Shown here: positions 57,093-64,000 of the stretch, piece by piece | Layout of the letters: each line of letters opens with the position of its first letter | Numbering within the stretch: the stretch's first letter is position 1 | NCBI RefSeq assembly: GCF_000620865.1 | Contig: NZ_KK211190.1 | Coordinates: 2,431,971 to 2,495,970, forward strand | Length of the DNA: 64,000 nucleotides | Source: Exiguobacterium sibiricum 7-3 | GTDB taxonomy: Bacteria; Bacillota; Bacilli; Exiguobacteriales; Exiguobacteriaceae | Reading direction: 5' to 3' | Program-made: the position numbers and the translations under genes | Notes under the pieces: generated by a model | Told to the model about the DNA's origin: nothing | Seen by the model: only the letters and a program-made list of their open reading frames with translations | The model's database searches: none

Positions 57093-59534
57093 ATGTTTCG
57101 CTCAGAATGGAAAAAACTAAAAAGCCCGATGATGATCATCGTGATTCTTGCACTTATCCTCGTCCCGTTTCTTTACAACTCGATCTTTTTATCTGCTTTC
57201 TGGGATCCGTACGGTAAGACAGAAAACATTAAGGTCGCAGTCGTCAATGAAGACAAGACGACGAAGTTCGAGGGAGAAAAAATCGATATCGGAAATCAGT
57301 TCGTCAAAAAACTGAAAAAAAATGATGACTTTGACTGGCAGTATCTATCACGCAAAGAAGCAGCCAAACAACTGCGTGCTGGTGATATCTATATGACCGT
57401 CGTCATTCCGAAGAAGTTTTCGCATAATGCGACCACTTTACTCGACGATCACCCGAAAAAAATCGAGCTGGAATATTATCTGAACCCAGCCAAGAACTAT
57501 TCCGGTACGCAGATTTCCAGTGCTGCCGCTAAACAATTAAACGAAAAAATCCGTAAATCCGTAACCAAACAATATAGCAGTGCGATTTTCGGATCACTCA
57601 AAAAAATCGCCAAAGGACTGGAAGATGCGTCTGAAGGTTCAGCCAAACTCGAAGATGGCGCTAAAAAAACGACCGACGGCGCTAAAACACTGACGACTAA
57701 CCTTGGAAAATTGACGAGTGGTACAAACGATTTGTCCACGAATTTAACGAAAGCCGCAGACGGTTCCGTTCAGCTTACAAGCGGTCTAAACACGTTAAGT
57801 GGTGGAACACAAACACTGGCAGAGAAATCCGGTGAATTGTCGAGCGGTCTGAACCAACTCGATGACAACAGTGGAAAGTTAATGAAAGGGTCAGCCGATT
57901 TACAGGCCGGATCAACGAAACTTCGCCAAGGTCTTGAGAGTTCAGCTGCCGGATCGACGAAACTTCGTCAAGGTCTCGAAAGTTCATCTGCCGGATCGAC
58001 GGAACTCCGTCAAGGTCTCGAAACAGCTTCGGCCGGTGCGTCGAAACTCGATAATAACTTGCCGGAGTTCACAGCCGGTCTCGATCAACTAAACGCCCGG
58101 GCTCAAGAAGCCAATGCCTCGCTGGTAGCAGTCAACGATGCGGCGGATACGTTAAAACAAGAGTTAAGTACTCGTCGTGAAGCACTTGAAGCAAATGTCG
58201 CTAGTATCAAGGCAGTCATTGCTTCATCTGAAACTTTAACGGAAGAAGAAAAAGGTGCTTTGCTTCAATCCATCGCGACGATGGAACAAAACGTTCAAAA
58301 TCTAGCACAGCAAGAATCGACACTTGATGCAAGCCTCGCTAAAGCGAATGATGCAACAGAAAAAATCAATCAGCTTGCGGTTGGTGGTCAAAATATCGCT
58401 TCTGCCGTCTCACAACTCGATGGTGGGCTAGCAAAACTGCTTGACGGTTCAAAACGTTTAGAGCAAGGACAAACCCAGCTACTTGCTGGTTCAAAACAAC
58501 TGGAGCAAGGACAAACCCAACTACTTGCCGGTGCCAAAAATCTGGAACAAGGACAAGACACGCTCACTCAAGGTTTGACGGCCTATACAGACGGCGTCCA
58601 TAAAGCAGCTGTCGGCAGTACGCAATTAACGGCTGGTGCACAGCAACTGGCTTCTGGTGCGAACGATGCCAGTACAGCATCCGGTCAATTGACTTCTGGT
58701 CTCGGTCAGCTGTCAGACGGTGCCGTTGCCATTTCTTCCGGTGCCGGTCAACTGACGGATGGAGCTTCACGCTTGGCAGACGGAAACTCGAAACTTGCTG
58801 ACGGCGCCAACACGCTAAAAACGGAACTCGGTAAAGGCGCGAAAGATGCGACTATCAAACCATCAAATGATCGGGATAACATGCTCGCTGAGCCGGTCGT
58901 CCTAAAAGAACATGATTATTCAACCGTTAACAACTACGGATCAGGTCTTGCGGCTTACATCCTCAGCATCGCTTTATTTGCCGGTGCCTTGATGTTCTCT
59001 TCCGTTTATCAAATCCGTCCTGAACATGGTGAGACATTAACATGGCGGTTCCTCGTCGGAAAACTGTCCATCATCTTACCGATTGGTGCCTTACAAGGGA
59101 TTGCGGCTTCCGTCGCCATCGTCTATGTTCTAGATGCTGATGTTGCAAGCACCCCTGCGCTGTATGGTTTCGCTGCCTTAACAGGGATGACGTTCATCAC
59201 GTTGCTCTTTACGTTAACAATGCTCTTTGGCCGGGTTGGACAATTCAGTGCCTTCTTACTCTTGTTACTGCAAATTGGTGGTAGCGGCGGTACGTTCCCG
59301 GTCGAAATGACACCAAGTTTCTTCCAAACCATTCACCGTTTCTTACCGATGACGTACTCGGTCACAGGTTTCCGTGAAGCACTAGGAATCGGTGTTACTG
59401 ACACACTCATCGCAAACAGTCAGGTTCTTGGTTTAATTCTGTTTTCTGCTCTCGCTATCAGCTTCGCTGGTGCTTTAGGCGGAAAACGAATTCTTCTTTC
59501 GACGAAAGCGAGAAAACGCCATGACACTGTCTGA
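57093..59534 (+). CDS. YhgE/Pip-domain membrane protein
   Basis: An 813-residue protein: one N-terminal membrane helix (about residues 13-32), a large extracytoplasmic region and five or six C-terminal membrane segments (about 620-800, with LLLLLQIGGSGGTFPVEMTP near 725). These fit the YhgE/Pip family, related to ABC-2 exporters; relatives export virulence factors (EsaA) or serve as phage receptors (Pip). The extracellular part carries many L-x-x-G units, including two sets of 42-bp direct repeats (GSTKLRQGLESSAA and GSKQLEQGQTQLLA types). AGAAGGAGATTTGATTT precedes the ATG. It overlaps the downstream TetR gene by 14 bases. Confidence 0.92.
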   Translation: MFRSEWKKLKSPMMIIVILALILVPFLYNSIFLSAFWDPYGKTENIKVAVVNEDKTTKFEGEKIDIGNQFVKKLKKNDDFDWQYLSRKEAAKQLRAGDIYMTVVIPKKFSHNATTLLDDHPKKIELEYYLNPAKNYSGTQISSAAAKQLNEKIRKSVTKQYSSAIFGSLKKIAKGLEDASEGSAKLEDGAKKTTDGAKTLTTNLGKLTSGTNDLSTNLTKAADGSVQLTSGLNTLSGGTQTLAEKSGELSSGLNQLDDNSGKLMKGSADLQAGSTKLRQGLESSAAGSTKLRQGLESSSAGSTELRQGLETASAGASKLDNNLPEFTAGLDQLNARAQEANASLVAVNDAADTLKQELSTRREALEANVASIKAVIASSETLTEEEKGALLQSIATMEQNVQNLAQQESTLDASLAKANDATEKINQLAVGGQNIASAVSQLDGGLAKLLDGSKRLEQGQTQLLAGSKQLEQGQTQLLAGAKNLEQGQDTLTQGLTAYTDGVHKAAVGSTQLTAGAQQLASGANDASTASGQLTSGLGQLSDGAVAISSGAGQLTDGASRLADGNSKLADGANTLKTELGKGAKDATIKPSNDRDNMLAEPVVLKEHDYSTVNNYGSGLAAYILSIALFAGALMFSSVYQIRPEHGETLTWRFLVGKLSIILPIGALQGIAASVAIVYVLDADVASTPALYGFAALTGMTFITLLFTLTMLFGRVGQFSAFLLLLLQIGGSGGTFPVEMTPSFFQTIHRFLPMTYSVTGFREALGIGVTDTLIANSQVLGLILFSALAISFAGALGGKRILLSTKARKRHDTV
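57906..58031 (+). repeat. Three 42-bp direct repeats within the YhgE/Pip gene
   Basis: Units start at 57906, 57948 and 57990 and encode 14-residue, two-heptad blocks of the form AGSTKLRQGLESSA. Copies 1 and 2 differ at only a few bases. Confidence 0.88.
58446..58558 (+). repeat. Second set of 42-bp repeats within the YhgE/Pip gene
   Basis: Two full copies (58446-58487, 58488-58529) and a partial third encode GSKQLEQGQTQLLA-type 14-residue blocks. Confidence 0.85.
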
Positions 59535-60081
59535 TAAAGAACATCTAATCTTAGATGCTGCGATGGCCTGTTTTTCTGAACTCGGGTATAAAGGAACGAC
59601 CATTGAACGGGTTGCTAAACGGGCTCATGTCGGAAAACCGACCGTCTATCAATTATTTGAAAGTAAACTCGATTTGTTTGAATCTCTTGTCACACGCGTG
59701 TTGCAAGAGATGAAAGCAGAGGCAGAAAATGCCTACACGACAACAGCTTCCGTCGAAGAAAACAAACAGGCCATGATTGATGCAATCGTCAATCATCAAC
59801 AGCAACATCTGTTTATCTTACAAATCACGCAAGAAACCCAGACGTTGAAACTCCAAGAGATGTCTGAGTTACGGATTCGGATCGAGCAGCATACCGTCGA
59901 ATATATCAAAAATCTACTGAAAACACGGTTAGAACTCGAAAAACGTTCTCCTGAAGTTCCGGTCGCAGTGACTGCCTTCTTACTGTTCAAGACGTACATT
60001 GCCTTGATTTCTGAATGGCCTTTGATTGGAAAACCGCTTGATTTAAAAACAATCAGTCAAGCGATGTTGAAATTGTTATAA
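59521..60081 (+). CDS. TetR/AcrR family transcriptional regulator
   Basis: A 186-residue regulator with the TetR helix-turn-helix at the N-terminus: ILDAAMACFSELGYKGTTIE near residue 9, VAKRAHVGKPTVYQLFESKL near 32 as the recognition region. The C-terminal ligand domain is helical and unassigned. It overlaps the YhgE/Pip gene by 14 bases, so it likely controls that operon; a palindrome ahead of the operon at 57050-57074 is a candidate operator. A ribosome site AAAGCGAGAA is weak, consistent with coupling. Confidence 0.92.
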   Translation: MTLSDKEHLILDAAMACFSELGYKGTTIERVAKRAHVGKPTVYQLFESKLDLFESLVTRVLQEMKAEAENAYTTTASVEENKQAMIDAIVNHQQQHLFILQITQETQTLKLQEMSELRIRIEQHTVEYIKNLLKTRLELEKRSPEVPVAVTAFLLFKTYIALISEWPLIGKPLDLKTISQAMLKLL

Positions 60082-60082
60082 T

Positions 60083-60116
60083 AAAACAGCCTCTCGTGAT
60101 ATCGAGAGGCTGTTTT
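60083..60116 (+). terminator. Terminator of the yhgE-tetR operon
   Basis: AAAACAGCCTCTCG pairs with CGAGAGGCTGTTTT around a six-base loop directly after the tetR stop. Confidence 0.88.
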
Positions 60117-60157
60117 ATGTCATGGATTCTAAATCGTACTCGAATGGAGTGTTTTAT

Positions 60158-60436
60158 TTGTCTCAACTTTTACTGTCCAATTTTCTCTTTACGTTAGCTT
60201 TACTGGTCTACGTCATTGTTTCCCTCGTCGATATGTGGAAATCGTATACCCGCACCAGTTCAAAAACAGACTTTCTGTTTTTTATTTTGACATTGATCAC
60301 CTTATTTATCGGATTTCTTGTATCTCCGTTTCTTGCGCTCGCTTTTCAATGGAAACGAAGCCGGACGAAACGGATTATCGGACTTTTACTGATCGCTGTC
60401 CCTTTAATTCTTGTTCTTACAAGTCGCTTTTTATAA
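60158..60436 (+). CDS. Small three-TM hypothetical protein
   Basis: A roughly 92-residue membrane protein with hydrophobic segments near residues 5-25, 37-58 and 68-88, separated by basic loops (KSYTRTSSKTD and KRSRTKR). I recognise no family. TTG at 60158 is preferred, with TGGAGTG upstream. The in-frame ATG at 60122 abuts the preceding terminator and has no ribosome site. With only about 40 bases after that terminator, expression may need read-through or a promoter inside tetR. Confidence 0.62.
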   Translation: MSQLLLSNFLFTLALLVYVIVSLVDMWKSYTRTSSKTDFLFFILTLITLFIGFLVSPFLALAFQWKRSRTKRIIGLLLIAVPLILVLTSRFL

Positions 60437-60487
60437 TACAAGTGTTCCTGACGAAACGATTCGTGCTTTTTCAAGCGGGTCGTTTTT

Positions 60488-61222
60488 TCATATTCTCCCG
60501 CCTAAAAAAAGTTTCCGCAACAGTTCTTTTTCCGGCATCGGTGCCGCATTAAACGCTTCTAAGTACGGTCGATCATCATATGCCACTTCAATGACATCCA
60601 CTTTCCATTCTCCGTTGTTCTGCTCGACTAAGGCGAATGGTGCCACAGCTTCCGGCTGACAGCCGAGTGCTCCCGGATTCAAATAAGTCACGCCCTTTGC
60701 CCGGATTACTTGTTTCGGATGATGGTGCCCAAAACAAATCAGGCTCGCCTGGTGTCCTTTAAACAGCTTCGGCAAGGATTGTACAGTTCCGTCAACCGCT
60801 TCCGCCAATGGTTCCTCTCCGATTGGTTTCTGTTCATCCAGATACGCATAATGTGTAAACAATGCTTCCTCTTTCGAAAATGTCTTTCGGACGGTTCTTG
60901 GGAGTTGCTCCAAAAAACGTTGATTGACCGGTGTTAACTGATCGGCAATCCATTGGTGATGGTTTTTCGCATGACGGTAACTATCCGGATATTTTTGACC
61001 ATGTATCAACGCAAGTACATTCTCGTCATGATTTCCGCTGATCGTCGTCATTCGTGGTGTCGACCGCACAATTTCGATGACTTCATTCGTTTGTGGTCCG
61101 ATACCAATCAAATCTCCGAGACAGAAAATTTCTGAGACATCTGCTTCTTCCGTTATTCTTTTTAAAACTGCTTCTAATGCCGTTGCATTGCCGTGAATAT
61201 CTGTAATGACTGCAAATTTCAT
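60488..61222 (-). CDS. Metallophosphoesterase (YfcE-like / calcineurin fold)
   Basis: The roughly 244-residue phosphoesterase has all five calcineurin motifs: ITDIHGNATALEAVL at the start (DxH), CLGDLIGIGPQTNEV near residue 33 (GDxxGxGP), ISGNHDENVLALIHG near 63 (GNHD), FTHYAY near 117 and CFGHHHPKQVI near 163 (GHxH). Two metal ions should bind there. Members range from phosphodiesterases to dinucleotide hydrolases; the substrate is unknown. The ATG at 61222 follows GGAGGCGTTTTC; the longer frame to 61282 has no ribosome site. It is a single gene. Confidence 0.9.
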   Translation of the reverse strand: MKFAVITDIHGNATALEAVLKRITEEADVSEIFCLGDLIGIGPQTNEVIEIVRSTPRMTTISGNHDENVLALIHGQKYPDSYRHAKNHHQWIADQLTPVNQRFLEQLPRTVRKTFSKEEALFTHYAYLDEQKPIGEEPLAEAVDGTVQSLPKLFKGHQASLICFGHHHPKQVIRAKGVTYLNPGALGCQPEAVAPFALVEQNNGEWKVDVIEVAYDDRPYLEAFNAAPMPEKELLRKLFLGGRI

Positions 61223-61372
61223 GAAAACGCCTCCAATGCTAATCTTATGCCATTCCTGTCTTTCCCCTGATTTCAAGTCCAAAAATCATCAAAAATAAAT
61301 TGTCAGAAAATATTGATTATTAATTTCACTCGTGTTAGGCTTAGAAAAATTCGTTGAGAGGGGAATCACTTT

Positions 61373-61426
61373 ATGTATGCACAACAAATTGCTGGCCGAC
61401 TGATTATTCTATGCTCGAGGGACTGA
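61373..61426 (+). CDS. 17-residue leader peptide upstream of the PTS IIC-like gene
   Basis: GAGAGGGG lies 9 bases before this ATG. The peptide MYAQQIAGRLIILCSRD ends at 61426. Two hairpins and a terminator follow before the PTS-like gene. The layout suggests attenuation by translation, but no obvious run of one regulatory codon is seen. Expression is inferred. Confidence 0.5.
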   Translation: MYAQQIAGRLIILCSRD

Positions 61427-61458
61427 AACCTTTTCCGCTGATTTTCGGAATTGATTTT

Positions 61459-61534
61459 GGGCCCTCCTTTCGATGCATCGAATGAGGCGCCCGCAGGAAT
61501 GATGGCGCCTATCCGATACCGGATAGGTTTTTTT
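61459..61534 (+). promoter_or_regulatory. Structured leader with terminator (attenuator or unknown riboswitch)
   Basis: A long hairpin (61459-61492) pairs GGGC, CCTC and TTCGA with TCGAA, GAGG and GCCC. Then CCTATCCG and CGGATAGG (61508-61527) with seven T form an intrinsic terminator 25-34 bases before the PTS-like gene. I could not match it to a known riboswitch class. The stretch 61223-61567 holds only this leader and its peptide. Confidence 0.6.
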
Positions 61535-61567
61535 CATGGCAAAGTAAATAGAGAGAGGATGAGTGAG

Positions 61568-62581
61568 TTGAAGGAATATGCGATGGATCGAATGGTAAAG
61601 GTATCTGCCGGGATGGCAAATGCGGTGTTAGTGACGTTAGGGGTAGGATTATTGATTGAGACGTTCGGCAACCTTTTACATATTGAAATGTTACTGACAA
61701 TCGGCGGCGTCGCCAAAGTCTTACTCGCCCCAGCACTTGGAGCCGGGATTGCTTATCAGCTTGGCGGAAACACATTAGTCTTATTCAGTGCGATGATTGC
61801 CGCTACAATTGGCGGAGCCGCACTTCAGCCGACGGATGCCGGCCTTGTCCTCGTACCGGGGCAGCCAATCAGTGCGTTGCTCGCAGCTGCTGTTGCCGTC
61901 TTCGTCGGAAAACGAATGACAGGGAAAACAAAATTCGACATGATGGCCATCCCGGTTAGTGCTGTTCTTGCCGGCGGTTTTACTGGTCTTGCTGCCGCTG
62001 CCGTCACAACTCCTCTACTCACACGATTCAGCGCTATGGTCACTGCGTCCGTCGAGTCTTCACCAATTGCGACATCACTTGTTATTGCTCTTATCTTCAG
62101 TGTCTTATTGATGTCACCTGCTTCATCTGCTGCACTCGCCATCGCACTTCAACTTGACCCGGTCGCCAGTGCCGCCGCCTTAATCGGTTGTTCGGCTCAG
62201 TTTGTCGGATTTACATTGATGGCATATCGTCAAACGGATCCCGGCGGTTTGATCGCTTCGTTTTTCGTCACACCAAAGGTTCAGTTTCCGAATATCGTGA
62301 AGAATCCGCGCCTTGTCGTCGCACCTTTCCTGGCTGCGATGATTTCCGCGCCCATCGCAACACTTGTTCTTTCACTTGAAGTTCCTTATGAACTTGCGGG
62401 TCTTGGATTAAATTCAATGATTGCCCCACTCAATATCTTCGTTAATCAAGGTTTTAATGCATTCCTCATCTTTTTCGCAACCGGTGTCGTCCTTCCTGGT
62501 ATCTTGACGCTCGTCTTTTATCGCATGACTACGATGGCTGGTTGGACAAAAATGGGTGACCTTCGATTAGAAATTCAATAA
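61568..62581 (+). CDS. PTS transporter subunit IIC-like membrane protein (PTS_EIIC_2 type)
   Basis: A roughly 337-residue integral membrane protein with about eight to ten hydrophobic segments. KVSAGMANAVLVTLGVGLLI near residue 10, ALGAGIAYQLGGNTLVLFSA near 57 and LNIFVNQGFNAFLIFFATGV near 292 are patterns of the PF13303 IIC-like family. These proteins lack fused IIA/IIB domains and have no fixed substrate; some may not be phosphotransfer-linked. No IIA or IIB gene is nearby. Start choice: ATG at 61559 touches the GAGAGAGG ribosome site, so TTG at 61568 is preferred. An attenuator-like leader lies upstream. Confidence 0.85.
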   Translation: MKEYAMDRMVKVSAGMANAVLVTLGVGLLIETFGNLLHIEMLLTIGGVAKVLLAPALGAGIAYQLGGNTLVLFSAMIAATIGGAALQPTDAGLVLVPGQPISALLAAAVAVFVGKRMTGKTKFDMMAIPVSAVLAGGFTGLAAAAVTTPLLTRFSAMVTASVESSPIATSLVIALIFSVLLMSPASSAALAIALQLDPVASAAALIGCSAQFVGFTLMAYRQTDPGGLIASFFVTPKVQFPNIVKNPRLVVAPFLAAMISAPIATLVLSLEVPYELAGLGLNSMIAPLNIFVNQGFNAFLIFFATGVVLPGILTLVFYRMTTMAGWTKMGDLRLEIQ

Positions 62582-62592
62582 GTGATCACCTT

Positions 62593-62626
62593 GCTGTTCC
62601 TTCATTATATGAGGGAACAGCTTTTT
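62593..62626 (+). terminator. Terminator of the PTS IIC-like gene
   Basis: GCTGTTCC pairs with GGAACAGC around a 13-base loop, then five T. Confidence 0.85.
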
Positions 62627-62631
62627 ATACG

Positions 62632-62667
62632 AAAAAACTCCCGTTCATCGTGTGATGAACGGGAGTT
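62632..62667 (-). terminator. Terminator of tRNA-Val
   Basis: A perfect 14-bp stem AACTCCCGTTCATC/GATGAACGGGAGTT is followed on the minus strand by six T, just past the tRNA. Confidence 0.9.
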
Positions 62668-62672
62668 CGGTA

Positions 62673-62745
62673 TGATTCTGACTGGGCTCGAACCAGCGAC
62701 CTCTACCCTGTCAAGGTAGCGCTCTCCCAGCTGAGCTACAGAATC
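62673..62745 (-). tRNA. tRNA-Val (anticodon GAC)
   Basis: On the minus strand the acceptor stem GATTCTG pairs with CAGAATC. The anticodon loop TTGACAG gives GAC, reading GUC/GUU. The T arm is CTGGTTCGAGCCCAG. CCA is not encoded. Confidence 0.97.
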
Positions 62746-62920
62746 ATGATCGTGTGTTCTGGGTATATGTTTATTATAGCAACATATTGAAAACTGTAAA
62801 GACTTTTCTATGATTTTTTCATTATATTTTTTATTTCTGCTCTGCAGTTCAAAGTTGCAGGGTTTCGTTTCGTCCTCTACTATGTAAATAAGCACATATA
62901 AAATAAAGGAGGGGTAACTG

Positions 62921-64000
62921 TTGAATTTTTTAACAAGGTTTAGTTTAAAGAACTCTGTCGCTGTATTTATTATTGCTATTTTACTAGTTTTGGGCGGCGT
63001 ATATTCGTTTTCTCAGCTTAAAGTGGATCAGTTTCCTGAAATTGAATTTCCTCAAATTTCAGTAGAAGCTGTGTATCCAGGTGCATCTCCGGATGATGTC
63101 GATAAACAGGTCGTCTCAAAACTCGAGACAGCACTGAAAGGAATCGAGGGCTCGACAAAAATCACGAGCTCTGCTTACGAAAGTATCGGGATCATCAATA
63201 TCGAATTCCCATTTGATACCGATATGGACAAGGTCGAACAACAAATCGATGCTGCCATCCAGGATGCTAACCTTCCGGAAGAAGCAACAACGAAGTTGAA
63301 CCGCTTCTCATTTGGATCGTTCCCGATCTACAATATTTCCTTCTTTAGTAAAGATGGAAAAGAGATTGAGTCGCTTCTAAAAAATGAAATCGAACCGGAA
63401 CTTAATAAAATTCCGGGCATCAACAGTGTTTCGGTTGGTGGCTACAAAGATGATTTGGTCCAGATTACTGTCGACAATAAAAAGGCGACAGCTGCCGGTT
63501 TATCTTTATCAAGCATTAAAGAACAAATCAATGCCAAGTATGTTTCCTTCCCGTCTGGTCAGCTCGCAGAAGGCGATTCGAAGATTCCGATCCGGGTCGA
63601 AGAAAAACTGGAAAACTTGGATAAATTAAAAAATCTCCAACTCACGTCAAGTGTCTCTTCTGGTGCTGCTTCAGGCGGCCAGGGTCAACCTGCTCAATCA
63701 GGACCTCCGGCTGGTGCAACAGGTGCTACCGGTGCTCCAACAGAAGAAACGAAACCGGCTGAACCGGTTCGTCTTTCAGACATCGCTACCATCGAAGCAG
63801 TCTCGAAGCAAAGTGAAAAAACACGTTATGATTTAAAAGATTCTCTATCAATGGCAATTACAAAAAAACAAGATGCCAATACGGTTGAAATTGCCGACGG
63901 CGTCACAAAAATCTTAAACAAATATGATGACCAAATCGATTATACGATTGGAATTGATTCTGCGAAAGACATCGAAGAATCCGTCGCTACGCTTGTAAAA
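62921..64000 (+). CDS. RND-family efflux transporter, SwrC/YerP-like, N-terminal part (cut by window edge)
   Basis: An open frame of 360 codons runs from a TTG at 62921, after AAAGGAGGGGTAACTG, to the window end. The start LNFLTRFSLKNSVAVFIIAI has the first membrane helix (about residues 9-29). VDQFPEIEFPQISVEAVYPG follows near 36, then GASPDDVDKQVVSKLETALK near 55, both hallmarks of AcrB-type RND pumps; the porter domain follows. Near residues 243-285 a Gly/Ala/Pro-rich linker (SGGQGQPAQSGPPAGATGAT) is inserted. In Firmicutes such pumps (SwrC) export lipopeptides or bile-like compounds. The remaining two thirds are outside the window. Confidence 0.9.
   Translation, partial: MNFLTRFSLKNSVAVFIIAILLVLGGVYSFSQLKVDQFPEIEFPQISVEAVYPGASPDDVDKQVVSKLETALKGIEGSTKITSSAYESIGIINIEFPFDTDMDKVEQQIDAAIQDANLPEEATTKLNRFSFGSFPIYNISFFSKDGKEIESLLKNEIEPELNKIPGINSVSVGGYKDDLVQITVDNKKATAAGLSLSSIKEQINAKYVSFPSGQLAEGDSKIPIRVEEKLENLDKLKNLQLTSSVSSGAASGGQGQPAQSGPPAGATGATGAPTEETKPAEPVRLSDIATIEAVSKQSEKTRYDLKDSLSMAITKKQDANTVEIADGVTKILNKYDDQIDYTIGIDSAKDIEESVATLVK

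Noticed and set aside
62605-62895. 96-codon minus-strand ORF across tRNA-Val
   Set aside because: It translates the tRNA and its terminator.
1-64000. Mobile elements, prophage, CRISPR array, defence island
   Set aside because: I found no transposase, integrase, terminal inverted repeats flanking genes, regularly spaced repeats or known defence genes; base and codon use look uniform by eye.

Overview
The window reads as a 64 kb stretch of core chromosome from a low-to-mid GC Firmicute. The best guess is Exiguobacterium or a close relative. The basis is B. subtilis-type gene content (argCJBD-carAB-argF order, LCP protein, YitT, DUF1232, SwrC-type RND pump, YhgE/Pip), strong AGGAGG ribosome binding sites, T-box and TPP riboswitch control, and CcpA-type cre sites. 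The genus is an inference from gene content; no rRNA is present. I see no insertion sequence, prophage, CRISPR array or integrase.

Layout. 1-9.5 kb: a YesM-like sensor kinase N-terminus (cut by the window edge), a purine permease with a PurR-box pair, a sugar-binding lipoprotein, a K+/H+ antiporter, a DedA protein, asnA behind an asparagine T-box, and two sugar ABC permeases. 9.6-14.6 kb: fhs, an alpha/beta hydrolase, a nested inverted repeat, a two-gene unit with an Imm11-like protein, tRNA-Gly(TCC) and an MBL-fold hydrolase. 14.6-23.8 kb: the complete arginine operon argC-argJ-argB-argD-carA-carB-argF on the minus strand behind ARG boxes. 23.9-31.6 kb: a 31-residue membrane peptide, nhaC, a DUF3006 protein, a TlpA/ResA-like thioredoxin with a zinc-ribbon partner, an NAD(P)-binding protein, an LCP ligase and a nitroreductase. 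31.7-42.6 kb: acetyltransferases, murB, an M29 aminopeptidase, a formate/nitrite channel, YitT, an orphan sensor-like membrane protein and a CadC-like ArsR regulator. 42.6-45.1 kb: TPP riboswitch-thiD-thiM-thiE. 45.1-48.1 kb: two tandem paralogous secreted M23 peptidases. 48.3-56.9 kb: stress and detoxification genes (VOC, DJ-1, Ohr, aldehyde dehydrogenase, tautomerase, quinone reductase), CNNM, DUF456 and DUF2254 membrane proteins and yidD. 57-64 kb: a YhgE/Pip-TetR operon, a phosphoesterase, a PTS IIC-like permease behind an attenuator-like leader, tRNA-Val(GAC) and the start of an RND exporter.

How parts work together. The kinase, binding protein and permeases lie in three separate transcription units, but all three have a perfect cre match and two share a 22-bp motif, so they look like one dispersed carbohydrate-uptake regulon. 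The arginine operon supplies carbamoyl phosphate and completes ornithine-to-citrulline conversion; thiDME salvages thiamine precursors. The most unusual items are the leader peptide and terminator ahead of the PTS IIC-like gene, an overlapping 10-codon leader that carries the only good ribosome site for yitT, an orphan plus-strand terminator near 27.37 kb, and the Imm11-like pair. No clearly new multi-gene system is obvious.
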